Counted from the first letter of the stretch, positions 9,301 to 21,501 are shown. The stretch: 64,000 nt of DNA from Flavobacterium sp. KACC 22761 (GCF_034058155.1 NZ_CP139148.1:4464001-4528000); one strand, 5' to 3'. Numbers and translations: made by a program. The notes: generated from the letters alone by a model not told the origin.

Positions 9301-10693
9301 AAATTGGCAGATATACAATCAGAATTATGATCTGTCCAAAAACCGCAGCGTTCATCATTCGCGAAGCTGAACCAGAAACTTCCTTGTCCATTTCTTCCTG
9401 AGAAATGTTATCTATCGATTGGTATTTTTTTGATGTATGAATATGATGCAAAATCGCTTCGACGATAATAACGGCGCCATCTACAATAAGTCCGAAGTCG
9501 AGCGCTCCTAAACTCATTAAATTGCCACTTACGCCAAAAGTATTCATCATAATAATAGCAAAAAGCATCGCTAACGGAATAACTGAAGCAACAATAAGTC
9601 CAGCACGTAAATTTCCGAGAAACAATACCAAAACCAGAACCACGATCAATGCTCCTTCCATTAAGTTGTGCTCAACGGTTCCTATGGCGTTGTCGACCAT
9701 TTTGGTACGATCTAAAAAAGGCTCTATTTTAAGTCCCTCAGGAAGAATTTTTTCGATTTCGGCTACTTTGCTTTTTACATTTTCAATGACATTGCTAGCG
9801 TTCTCGCCTTTAAGCATCATCACAATTCCCCCAACCGATTCGCCGATATCATCTGTGGTTAAAGCACCGTAACGTATTGCCGAAGATAATTTTACTTCTG
9901 CTACATTTTTAACCAATAGCGGAGTTCCCGCTTGGGTCGTTTTAATAACAATATTTTCAATGTCTTCAATCTTTTTGGCAAGACCAACACTTCGGATATA
10001 AGATACTGTCGGACCTTTTTCAATATAAGCCCCGCCAGTATTTTGATTGCTTCGGCTTAAAGCATTAAAAACATCGCTGATTGTTAAATTCTGTGCTTTT
10101 AATCGGGCTGGATTTACAGCAACTTCATATTGTTTGAGCTTTCCTCCAAAGGTAGAAACATCAGCAATTCCGGGAGTTCCTAGCAATTGTCTTCGTACTG
10201 TCCAATCTTGAATAGTTCGTAAATCGGCTAGTGAATATTTGCTTTCGTAACCGGGTTGTGGTTTTAAAACATATTGATAAATTTCACCAAGTCCTGTCGT
10301 GACGGGCGCCATTTCAGGCATATTGGCATTTTCATCAATTTCGACTTTCTGTAATCGTTCCGTTACCTGCTGACGCGCCCAATACACATCGGTATCGTCT
10401 TCAAAAACAATTGAAACAACAGACAAACCGAATCTCGAAATACTTCGGCTTTCTTTTAATTGCGGAATATTGCTTACTGCTTGTTCAATAGGGAATGTAA
10501 TCAAACGTTCCACATCTTCAGCTCCCAATGATGGAGCCGTAGTTATAATTTGTACCTGATTATTAGTGATGTCAGGTACGGCATCAATTGGCAAACGGGT
10601 TACTTCGAACACGCCGTAGATAATCCACAGCAATGTAAAAATACCAATCGCCAGTTTATTATGAACTGAAAACTGAATGATTTTATTAAGCAT
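6314..10693 (-). CDS. Heavy-metal RND pump fused to a TolC-like outer-membrane factor
   Basis: One uninterrupted frame encodes two proteins. Residues 1 to ~1040 are a CusA/CzcA-family inner-membrane RND pump (MLNKIIQFSVHNKLAIGIFT at the start, proton-relay helix LDFGLIVDGAVIIVEAI near residue 400). The acidic DFG-x3-DGA helix resembles divalent-cation (CzcA) pumps more than the copper pump CusA. Residues ~1046 to the end (about 414 residues) are a TolC-like channel with helical repeats (LQRSIEIALKNNSRIKAAKF). The junction, KSFRKKKKMKNITTIIVV, carries what looks like a complete signal peptide ending GLYAQQ. I chose the ATG at 10693; an ATG at 10723 adds ten residues that do not look like family sequence. 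The product would expel metal cations across both membranes. Confidence 0.9.
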   Translation of the reverse strand: MLNKIIQFSVHNKLAIGIFTLLWIIYGVFEVTRLPIDAVPDITNNQVQIITTAPSLGAEDVERLITFPIEQAVSNIPQLKESRSISRFGLSVVSIVFEDDTDVYWARQQVTERLQKVEIDENANMPEMAPVTTGLGEIYQYVLKPQPGYESKYSLADLRTIQDWTVRRQLLGTPGIADVSTFGGKLKQYEVAVNPARLKAQNLTISDVFNALSRSNQNTGGAYIEKGPTVSYIRSVGLAKKIEDIENIVIKTTQAGTPLLVKNVAEVKLSSAIRYGALTTDDIGESVGGIVMMLKGENASNVIENVKSKVAEIEKILPEGLKIEPFLDRTKMVDNAIGTVEHNLMEGALIVVLVLVLFLGNLRAGLIVASVIPLAMLFAIIMMNTFGVSGNLMSLGALDFGLIVDGAVIIVEAILHHIHTSKKYQSIDNISQEEMDKEVSGSASRMMNAAVFGQIIILIVYLPILSLQGIEGKMFKPMAQTVAFAILGAFILSLTYVPMVSSLFISKKISHKLNFSDRVMLRLESWYEKALTKALAIKKSIVVTAVVLFGFAVFVFGLMGGEFIPQLEEGDFAVETRMLLGTNLSTTTETIVKISAELKKQYPEVKKIVSRIGSAEIPTDPMPIEGGDMIIVLKDKSEWTSASSFSELAEKMAKTVQEVAPGVTTGFQFPVQMRFNELMTGAKQDVVCKIFGEDLDKLDEYSEKLGAISKTVKGTADLYVEKVTGMPQIVIDYNWAEMAKYGLYVQDINRTVNAAFAGAVAGNIYEGEKRFDLVVRVENSGRQGIENVRNLLVATPSGTQIPLYQVASIQEIEGPNQIQREDARRRIIVGFNVRGRDVQSIVNELQQKVNAQIKMDPGYYITYGGSFENLQQAKSRLGVAVPAALLMIFALLYFAFKSFKEGIIIFTAIPLSAIGGVFALWMRDMPFSISAGVGFIALFGVAVLNGIVLISEFNRIQKHGEITDPLDIIITGTKNRLRPVLMTAAVASLGFLPMALSNGAGAEVQRPLATVVIGGLVTATLLTLFVLPAIYLMTYNMKSFRKKKKMKNITTIIVVLFLLNGFNGLYAQQTEKISLQRSIEIALKNNSRIKAAKFNEASKAFLNKSAYDLPKTQIDADYGQFNSRLNDTRFGISQTINFPTVYSRQKKALTAGAEVAKAQNQLTQQEVKSSVRKLYYELVWLNNKRGLLHYADSIYRLMEEKSQLRFKAGETNVLEKSASQSARQFYTNQLNMLELDVDIALRSFNALLQDDKQYSPDKSNLKMDSNQLLEVVNTDELPMTKVWKQEAEAAKWRWKTEKARLMPDLNFGYNNLSITGFQTNATGQEVYYDSSDRFSYVTAGLSVPLFFGSQSAKSKAAKAEFQNLEAQSEAVKIEVSAQIQNASKEVQKYKESLQYYENDGLTNAQTIIDAANSQLQNGDIDYLQWVLVVNQAITIKNEYLDTVNNYNKALITLQTITNL

Positions 10694-10774
10694 AATTTCT
10701 TTTTTAGGAATACTAAAATGCAATGCATATACTGTTTAAACTGTATAGCATTGGTTAACTTCCGATAAAAAGAA

Positions 10775-11158
10775 TTAGGCAATTGGAGGTCTGAACAGAC
10801 TTCCCAAATAAGGATTTGTGTGAAAATTTGCTTTGTAATTATTTACAAAATGAGAATCAAGAGGAATTATGTGTAAAGTAGAAGTATAAACTCTGCTTGG
10901 AATAAATAAAATATGTTGCGAATGCGGATCAACCTTCTTAAAAGGAAGTTGCATATCACGCTCATCATCATTATCGTTTATATCTTGACCTAAGTAATGC
11001 ATCGCGAGAAAATGAGTGAAGGAAAGTCCTTGTCCGTTTGGTCTTTCCTGATGCTCCATATAGTGCTGTATCAGCACAGGAACTTTGGATAATTGCCCCA
11101 AAAAGCAATTATTAAAGTTGATTAGAAGAATCAGTATGTAAAGTATGATTTTTCGCAT
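10775..11158 (-). CDS. Small exported His- and Asp-rich protein, first gene of the efflux operon
   Basis: The 127-residue product has an N-terminal signal peptide (MRKIILYILILLINFNNCF) and so is exported. The mature part carries ten or so histidines (LIQHYMEHQ, FTHFLAMHYLG, DPHSQH) and an acidic run (DINDNDDERD), which is suited to binding divalent cations. I do not recognise a named family, although similar small proteins commonly precede CusA-type pumps in Flavobacteria. It lies 81 bases upstream of the pump start on the same strand, so it is probably the first cistron. A periplasmic metal-sensing or metal-handing role is inferred from composition and position only. Confidence 0.7.
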   Translation of the reverse strand: MRKIILYILILLINFNNCFLGQLSKVPVLIQHYMEHQERPNGQGLSFTHFLAMHYLGQDINDNDDERDMQLPFKKVDPHSQHILFIPSRVYTSTLHIIPLDSHFVNNYKANFHTNPYLGSLFRPPIA

Positions 11159-11162
11159 ACTA

Positions 11163-11193
11163 CAAAAATATTAAGATTAAGACTTTATCACAA
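11163..11193 (-). promoter_or_regulatory. Bacteroidota-type promoter of the efflux operon
   Basis: On the minus strand TTG (11193-11191) lies 20 bases before TATTTTTG (11170-11163), an exact match to the TTG-N19/20-TAnnTTTG pattern. The predicted transcription start falls four to six bases downstream, on or next to the ATG at 11158, which would leave almost no leader. Confidence 0.65.
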
Positions 11194-11256
11194 AACTTAT
11201 CTGTTAAATATTTTTGATTCAAAATATTCTAGCTCTTTATTGAGCGCAATAAGCAA

Positions 11257-11281
11257 GCCTCCATGCAAAAAGCATGGAGGC
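11257..11281. repeat. Perfect 10-bp stem-loop between the GH2 gene and the efflux operon
   Basis: GCCTCCATGC (11257-11266) and GCATGGAGGC (11272-11281) are perfect inverted copies around an A5 loop. There is no long U tract on either strand. It sits 28 bases after the GH2 stop and may act as its terminator or 3' stabiliser. Confidence 0.6.
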
Positions 11282-11309
11282 AAGGAGTAAATTTTTCATC
11301 TTATGTTTT

Positions 11310-14000
11310 TTAGAAAATTCTTTTCAGTTCAATTCCGTTTAGGATCGTTTTACCGGCTTTTTGTTTGAAATCAACCTGAATTCCTTTGCCGTTTTTAACG
11401 TAAATCGTCGTTTTCATATCAACGGTTTTTTCAGGTTCCAAGTAATTATTATTTCCGAAGTTTTCCAGAAATAATTGTCCGTTTATAAAAACATCAAAAA
11501 CTCTAAAGGCTTTTTCTTCCTTCTGACTTTTCTCTGCTAAATTATATGCCAGTGCCTCTCTTGTATTTCCCGAGAGAAACTCAGCAAAATATAGTGTCAA
11601 CTCATATTTTCCGTCAGGAACATCAAAATTGAAAGCGTCAATTCCTTCTCTTTGTGTTTGATAAATCGGATCATTTTCAGTTCCTTTTATCAATTTATTT
11701 GTTCCATACGGAATTTGAGGATTTCCTGGCATTTTATAGGCTTGTCCACCAACATAACCCCAGTTTCCTTTTGTATAAGCCTGTTCCGGAAGCCAATTCT
11801 GTTGTGTCAATTCTTCAGTAAATTGCCTTTGATCACCTAAACTGATTCTGATATTATCAAAAGGATATTTTTCACTGTTTAAATTCGGAGCATAAAGTGT
11901 AAAATGAATTGAAGCAAAATCTTTTACGCTTTCATTTGAAGTCGAAAAAGCTTCTACGATATTATTGCCATTTTTGAACGGAATTTTAAAAATAGTCGAT
12001 CCTTCTCTTGTTTTCTGGCTTCCTAAACTTTGTCCGTTTACTTTTAAAGTGATTTCATTTTCATTTGAAAAAACTTCCAAATCCTGATAAAAAACCGATT
12101 CGTTTTCTGAACTCAAAACTCCAGAACGATTATTCCAACTTTTCGATCCAATACTCACAACTGGCTTTTTAAGCAATCTTGCTTGATAGAAATAATAAGC
12201 ATCTTTCGGAATTCTGTCCCAAGACATAATTCCTTTATTGTTCATGTGTGGCCAGCTTTCTGCTCTTCCTTCTGAATTGAATTCAACTAAATTCCAAATC
12301 GTTCCTCCGGCTACATAATCTAGATTTTCAATGGCATTCAAATAATGTTTGTGATACAACATGGCATATTCCATGGTTTTATCAAACTTTTTCGGATTAT
12401 CTGATCGCATTCTTCTGTCGGCATCGGCACCAAATTCTGTGATTACCATTGGTTTGTCTGGTAATACTTTATGATGATTTTCAAGAAACTTTTCTAAACC
12501 GCTAAATTCACCACTGTACCAGCCGTGGTATAAATTCCATCCCACAATCATCGGAATTTTTGTCAATCCAACCGAATTGTACAAATCAAAAGCACCGTGA
12601 TTTGGCAACATCGTGTAACGTGTTGGATCTTCTTCACGTGTTGCATTTTCAAGTTTTTGTGCCAATGAAGCAACACTTTTATAATAGTTTTGTCTTTCTG
12701 CCGATTTATCCTCATATCTTGGACGAAGCAAAATTTCATTCATATAAGCCCAAACAATGACACTTGGGTGATTGAAATTCTGACGAATCATTTCGCGTTG
12801 CATTTCGATGCTGTTTTCTTCAAAAGCTTTCGTTTCTGTAATTCGATTTACTTCCGGAGTTTCAACCATTGCTAAAAGCCCTATTCTATCACAAGCTTCT
12901 AAAACTGAAGGATCTTGGGGATAATGTGCAACGCGAACAAAATTTCCCCCCATATCTTTTATCAACTGCATGTCTTTATCAGCCAAAGCATCTGGCAAAG
13001 CATTCGCCAAATCTTTAAAATCTTGATGACGATTTGCACCTATTAATTTGGTTGATTTTCCGTTTAAGTAAAAACCTTTGTCAGCGGTAAATGAAAACCA
13101 TCTAAAACCAATTGGAGCTGAAAATAAATCCAATTGCTCTTTTGTTTTTTTATCTAAAATAACCGAAACCGCTTTATACAAGTAAGGTTCATCTGGCGAC
13201 CATAATTTCGGATTTTGAATTACTTTTGAAAGCTGCAAAAATTCGGTTTTTGAGTTTGGTTTCAATTTTACTACAGAACTGAAAACAGCAATTTCAGTAT
13301 TATTTTTATCCAATAATTTAGTTGTGACAATTACATCTTTTAAAAGTTTCGAATTGTTCTCGATATTTCCTTTAATTTGGATTTTTGCTGCTGAAGCCGA
13401 AACCTCCGGAGTTGTCACAAAAACACCGTCAGATGCGCGGTTTGTCATATCAAAATGTACTTCATTTGAAGCAATCAAATAAACGTCACGATAAATTCCT
13501 CCGTAAAAAGTAAAATCAGCATCAAGTGGCGGAATATCATCATTATAACTATTATCTACTTTTATCTCAATTTGGTTTCCTTTTTCAGGATTTTCAAATT
13601 GAAGAAATTCGTTAATCGGAAAACTAAAAGCGGAATAACCGCCAATATGCGAACCTACTTTTTTTCCGTTAATAAAAATTTCTGTAGTTTGATTTGCACC
13701 TTCAAAATAAAGATAAACGGATTTGTTTTTCCAATCCGGATTTACAAAAAGCGTTTTTTTGTACCAGCCTTCACCTCTGTAATATCCCCATTGATCGTCC
13801 ATAACGTCAAATTTGTTCCAGCTGTGAGGCAAGTTGACATCTTCCCAAACATTATTTCTTACATTTTCTAAATCTCCTTGATTTAATTTTCCTTTGTAAA
13901 ACTGCCAGTTAGAATTGATAGATTGTTTCATTTTTTCCTGACTGAAACTAGTCGCGAAGCAAAATGCAGTTACAAGCAGTAAAATCTTTTTTTTAATCAT
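11310..14000 (-). CDS. GH2 beta-galactosidase/glycosidase with C-terminal malectin-like domain
   Basis: I take the ATG at 14000, which gives a normal signal peptide (KKKILLLVTAFCFATSFSQ) and 896 residues; an upstream ATG at 14036 only adds residues from an older decayed gene. The order is sugar-binding jelly roll (~30-185), immunoglobulin-like domain, TIM barrel (~300-620) and a C-terminal malectin-like domain (GKYELTLYFAEFLSGN). The acid/base Glu is in HPSVIVWAYMNE (E422) and the nucleophile Glu in KPMVITEFGAD (E522). GH2 enzymes release beta-linked galactose, mannose or glucuronate, and the exact sugar is not decided by these motifs. It is exported, so it probably acts in the periplasm, and it may serve the arabinogalactan locus on the far side of the rRNA operon. 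Confidence 0.9.
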   Translation of the reverse strand: MIKKKILLLVTAFCFATSFSQEKMKQSINSNWQFYKGKLNQGDLENVRNNVWEDVNLPHSWNKFDVMDDQWGYYRGEGWYKKTLFVNPDWKNKSVYLYFEGANQTTEIFINGKKVGSHIGGYSAFSFPINEFLQFENPEKGNQIEIKVDNSYNDDIPPLDADFTFYGGIYRDVYLIASNEVHFDMTNRASDGVFVTTPEVSASAAKIQIKGNIENNSKLLKDVIVTTKLLDKNNTEIAVFSSVVKLKPNSKTEFLQLSKVIQNPKLWSPDEPYLYKAVSVILDKKTKEQLDLFSAPIGFRWFSFTADKGFYLNGKSTKLIGANRHQDFKDLANALPDALADKDMQLIKDMGGNFVRVAHYPQDPSVLEACDRIGLLAMVETPEVNRITETKAFEENSIEMQREMIRQNFNHPSVIVWAYMNEILLRPRYEDKSAERQNYYKSVASLAQKLENATREEDPTRYTMLPNHGAFDLYNSVGLTKIPMIVGWNLYHGWYSGEFSGLEKFLENHHKVLPDKPMVITEFGADADRRMRSDNPKKFDKTMEYAMLYHKHYLNAIENLDYVAGGTIWNLVEFNSEGRAESWPHMNNKGIMSWDRIPKDAYYFYQARLLKKPVVSIGSKSWNNRSGVLSSENESVFYQDLEVFSNENEITLKVNGQSLGSQKTREGSTIFKIPFKNGNNIVEAFSTSNESVKDFASIHFTLYAPNLNSEKYPFDNIRISLGDQRQFTEELTQQNWLPEQAYTKGNWGYVGGQAYKMPGNPQIPYGTNKLIKGTENDPIYQTQREGIDAFNFDVPDGKYELTLYFAEFLSGNTREALAYNLAEKSQKEEKAFRVFDVFINGQLFLENFGNNNYLEPEKTVDMKTTIYVKNGKGIQVDFKQKAGKTILNGIELKRIF

Positions 14001-14004
14001 GGTT

Positions 14005-14250
14005 TTAATTTTGTGGTTTTGCCAATCTGCAGTCAAAAATCCTTCGGTTGTATTCCCAGAATCTGCTACAAGTTGAATTGTAATTTGGTTTTCGTTTTTT
14101 TAATAAAGCCTTCCGATCCGTAATATATTTTATAATAAAACGAATTTGGTTCTTAGCATATAAAATTTCTTTCGCAATTTCGACATTATTTACTAAAATC
14201 CGAAAGAATCTTTTTCCTCCATCACCACCCAAAACACAGACAAATTAAAT
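14005..14250 (-). pseudogene. Decayed C-terminal stub of a GH127/GH146-like arabinofuranosidase
   Basis: Reading leftward, one frame gives GGDGGKRFFRILVNNVEIAK, which resembles the C-terminal beta domain of DUF1680 (GH127/GH146) beta-L-arabinofuranosidases. Then a shifted frame gives NENQITIQLVADSGNTTEG, and the first frame resumes with IFDCRLAKPQN and a TAA at 14007-14005. The three pieces together make one plausible tail, so at least two frameshifts have occurred. Upstream a stop (TAA) and no further homology are visible, so the 5' part is missing. It points the same way as the GH2 gene and ends five bases before that gene's start codon, as an old operon partner would. The family call rests on remembered consensus and is moderate. 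Confidence 0.5.
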
Positions 14251-15300
14251 TCGTTTCTGCGCTGTTTTTTATCTATGTATTTTAGATTCAAAGTAATCAT
14301 CATCGCGTTCATGTGTACAATGCATAGTTTTAAATTTTCTTATAAAAGCATTCTTCACTTAAAACTGTTGATTTCCTTTTATATGTATTCTTCTAATTCT
14401 AAAATAATCCAAAACCCCAACATCAAAACACTCTTATTCAACACAGTATCTCTTAAAATTTCTTCTTACAACTTTTCAATTGTATGCTTAAAATTTTCTC
14501 AATACACTCTATAAAAATTGTAAATTATGCGGTATAAAAGAAATTAAAGTAATTTTCATTCATTTTATCTTAATAAATTTCAGCTGTTTTGTCCGTTTAA
14601 ATACTTTCAATAGTTATATATCTAATCGCTGTTGCAACTAAAACCACAATTTCTCTATTATTTATTACATTTTTAGTTAATTTTTATGCCAAAACCATTG
14701 ATTCCTAAAGCATTGCATCTTTGTTTTTTTTTCTTCTCATATACTTATGCATCAGCTTATAGAAATCACAAAATAACTCCCAGCAGTTAAATTTCCTGTA
14801 GCTTTTTTACCATGGTTTTTACAAACATTTGGAGTAGAAATTGGAACATTTAAAAGATTCTATTTTAAAAATCTTCCAATGCGCTCACAGTCAAATTAAC
14901 GAAAAATTCATGCAAAAAAGAGTCAGAAATATAGAATGGAATTTGTCCATACCGAATTAAGCAGTAAAATTCTTATTTTAAAAAAAGATAATGAACAAAA
15001 TCTTTTTTTATAGAAAATAAAAGAAGTCATAAGCCTAATCGCCAAATAAATTAAAATTATAGCTCACCTAAAAAGAACTCCTAATTATTAAGTCTAGGCC
15101 ATCATAAATATATGAAATCACAAAAATTATGGGGTAAAATTTTTAGACAACATTCGGTTTCAATTTCGAGAAATAATCAAAACCACGTCAACTGAGTATC
15201 TTTTGCGGGAGAAACTTCAGGATAAAAGAGCCGTGCATGTTCCCGAAAAAAGATGCTGCTCCCATCCCTGGCGTACTCCAGGGCGCATAGCTGTCTTTAC
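14251..15300. other. Long AT-rich stretch without an intact gene
   Basis: About 1 kb separates the GH127-like stub from the 5S rRNA terminator. On the plus strand between ~14800 and 15060 short open pieces in all three frames (for example FGVEIGTFKRFYFKNLP and MEFVHTELSSKILILKKDN) look like protein but are cut by stops and frameshifts, so this may be another decayed gene. I cannot name it. No RNA gene or mobile element is visible. Confidence 0.4.
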
Positions 15301-15332
15301 CTTTAAAAGAGACAAAAAAAGTCCATAAAACA

Positions 15333-15363
15333 GAAAACCCCGTCCGTTTCGGACAGGGTTTTC
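15333..15363 (-). terminator. Terminator of the rRNA operon
   Basis: On the minus strand GAAAACCCTGTCCG pairs with CGGACGGGGTTTTC (one G-U pair) around a tight loop, and the descending arm ends in TTTT. It starts seven bases after the 5S end, as expected for the operon terminator. Confidence 0.9.
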
Positions 15364-15370
15364 AAAAGAA

Positions 15371-15478
15371 AGGCGACGACATACTCTCCCACAATGATGC
15401 AGTACCATCTGCGCAGGCGGGCTTAACTTCTCTGTTCGGGATGGGAAGAGGTGAGCCCCGCCGCAATAACCACCTTAA
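15371..15478 (-). rRNA. rrf: 5S ribosomal RNA
   Basis: The minus strand carries the standard 5S core, including CCCATCCCGAACAGAGAAG and the closing GGTGGTTATTGCGGCG / CGTCGCCT helix. It is the last gene of the rRNA operon. The ends are set by the terminal helix and may be off by a few bases. Confidence 0.95.
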
Positions 15479-15624
15479 GGTTTTTAGTGACTAGTCCTTA
15501 GCGATTAGTAATTAGTTTTTAAGCTAATCACTACTTGCTCTTTACTATTCACTGCCCGCGACGGGCAAATATTTTAACATACTGAGATAAAGAAACAGAC
15601 AAGCTCTGTTATAGAAAGTTTCCT

Positions 15625-15648
15625 CCCGATCCGCCTGGGCGGATCGGG
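15625..15648. repeat. GC-rich perfect inverted repeat between 23S and 5S
   Basis: CCCGATCCGCC (15625-15635) and GGCGGATCGGG (15638-15648) are perfect 11-bp inverted copies with a two-base centre, inside an otherwise AT-rich spacer. It may be an rRNA processing hairpin or an inserted small repeat. Confidence 0.7.
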
Positions 15649-15660
15649 AAAAGTGTGTAC

Positions 15661-18537
<2,877 letters not shown>

Positions 18538-18726
18538 GTACCAATCATAATATCTATTATGACCGTTTTTTTTGTCTCCTGCAGCAAAACTGCAGAAAAC
18601 GCTTTCTACTTTCTTGTATTTTCTTATCTCAATATGTCAATGAACTTTAATAAGTATCAAGATTTTTGCATGAAGCATCAAGACTACCGTCTTGATACCC
18701 TGTACTATCACCTTTGTACTTTTTTG

Positions 18727-18800
18727 TGGAGAATAACGGAGTCGAACCGTTGACCTCCTGCGTGCAAGGCAGGCGCTCTAGCCAGCTGAGCTAATCCCCC
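18727..18800 (-). tRNA. tRNA-Ala (anticodon TGC)
   Basis: A 74-nt cloverleaf on the minus strand starts GGGGGATTAGCTCAGCTGG. The anticodon loop CTTGCAC gives TGC, the T loop is GTTCGACTC, and it ends ATTCTCCA with an encoded terminal A. It lies in the 16S-23S spacer, the usual place in this group. Confidence 0.97.
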
Positions 18801-18889
18801 AATCTAATTATGAATTGTGAATTATGAATTATGAATAATCATTCATAAGAACTCAACCCTAGAATTTCCTTTTTCTCAAGTCAAAATAG

Positions 18890-18963
18890 TAGTCCCGGGC
18901 AGACTCGAACTGCCGACCCCTACATTATCAGTGTAGTACTCTAACCAGCTGAGCTACGAGACT
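18890..18963 (-). tRNA. tRNA-Ile (anticodon GAT)
   Basis: A 74-nt cloverleaf on the minus strand begins AGTCTCGTAGCTCAGCTGG. The anticodon loop CTGATAA gives GAT, the T loop is GTTCGAGTC, and the acceptor stem closes with CGGGACT plus a discriminator A. It sits between 16S and tRNA-Ala. Confidence 0.97.
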
Positions 18964-19089
18964 CTGTTTTTTCTTAATTGTTTATCATTTTTTAAATCGA
19001 CAGCAAGAGTAATCGAATTCCGAGGCCCAAGACCTTCAGGATATCCATCTTGTTTCCTCGCCGTGCCTTGCGGCAAACAATCGAGGCTC

Positions 19090-20607
<1,518 letters not shown>

Positions 20608-20774
20608 TATTTTAATATTATCATTCGATGAATTCCAGTCGGTTCTTTTCGAATCTCTCGATTCCATTACTCTTATTCTTTTTTTTGTTCCGATTTGCAT
20701 CGGAACGGCTGTCAATTCAATATGTCTACGAACGTGTCTTTTTTTGTCTTTGCGCTTGTTTCTCAAAGCGGGTG

Positions 20775-20805
20775 CAAAACTAAAACTTCTTTTTGTTTCT
20801 CGCAA
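20775..20805 (-). promoter_or_regulatory. rRNA operon promoter, proximal copy
   Basis: On the minus strand TTG (20805-20803), a 20-base spacer, then TAGTTTTG (20782-20775), followed by CACCCGC. This matches the Bacteroidota housekeeping promoter and lies about 165 bases upstream of the 16S gene. Confidence 0.75.
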
Positions 20806-20900
20806 GAAAAACTTGAAAAATCTTTGAAGCTTTTTTTTCGCCTCATCCCTTCTCGTTTTCCTTCCAATACCTCAATGAACTTTCCGTGTTTTGCGGGGTG

Positions 20901-20931
20901 CAAATGTAGAACGCTTTTTCAAAACCTGCAA
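20901..20931 (-). promoter_or_regulatory. rRNA operon promoter, middle copy
   Basis: On the minus strand TTG (20931-20929), a 20-base spacer, then TACATTTG (20908-20901), followed by CACCCCGC. It lies 126 bases upstream of the proximal copy, with similar flanks. Confidence 0.78.
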
Positions 20932-21022
20932 GCTTTTTTTGAACTTTTTTTTCGAGAATATCTTCCCGCTTGATCCGTATTGCCTGCCAGTATTTCCGTG
21001 AACGTTTTCGCTGTTGCGGGTG

Positions 21023-21052
21023 CAAAAGTAGCACCTTTTTCCAGTTATGCAA
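21023..21052 (-). promoter_or_regulatory. rRNA operon promoter, distal copy
   Basis: On the minus strand TTG (21052-21050), a 19-base spacer, then TACTTTTG (21030-21023), followed by CACCCGC. It lies about 121 bases upstream of the middle copy. Confidence 0.78.
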
Positions 21053-21321
21053 GGCTTTTTCAAATCTTTTTTAATTCTTTTTTTCATTTATTTCATAACT
21101 CGCTGATAACGGATTCTTTACATTCCGAAGTTTTTTCAGCAATTGTGGGGTTTTTCCTCGTTTGGCTGTTCTTTGCGCTGTTCTGCCGCGAAGGCGCCAA
21201 GCCGCAAAGCCTTGTTTTCTGCCTTTTTTAATCTCGCAAAGGCGCAAAGGCGCTGAGTTTTTTCTTTTTTTCTTCTGAAAATGTCTTCTGCTTCGGAAAT
21301 CTTCTCCTGAAAACCGAGGCC

Positions 21322-21403
21322 ATAGCCCCGATAGGAGCGGAAATCCTTTTGCTTTTTTCTTTAAAAAGCAAAAGATTGCAGCGGATAGCGGGATTAAGCT
21401 CCT
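21322..21403. repeat. REP-like imperfect inverted repeat
   Basis: AATCCTTTTGCTTTTT (21342-21357) pairs with AAAAAGCAAAAGATT (21363-21377) with a single-base bulge. The outer flanks AGGAGC (21333 on) and GCTCCT (21398 on) extend the fold. Similar words recur in Flavobacterium intergenic DNA as far as I recall. It has no U tract typical of a terminator. Confidence 0.5.
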
Positions 21404-21481
21404 GAAAATCCCAATAAAAAAAATCCAAATCCCAATTCTGATGGCTTGGATCGATTTTTGATTTTACCCATCTTGCGCATA

Positions 21482-21501
21482 AGGCGCACTGCAGTGCGCC
21501 T
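21482..21501. repeat. Perfect 20-bp palindrome
   Basis: AGGCGCACTGCAGTGCGCCT is its own reverse complement and GC-rich in an AT-rich area. No gene start is close enough to make it an obvious operator. Confidence 0.6.

Noticed and set aside
7334..9872. Rightward open frames of 60-170 codons opposite the RND pump gene
   Set aside because: They are antisense shadows of a long, clearly coding gene; no signal sequence, domain or start context supports them.
14275..14514. Rightward 79-codon open frame in the AT-rich gap
   Set aside because: Composition is low-complexity and no domain or promoter is visible.
14590..15070. Possible decayed gene on the plus strand
   Set aside because: Short protein-like pieces exist in three frames, but I cannot join them into a recognisable family, so no pseudogene is called.
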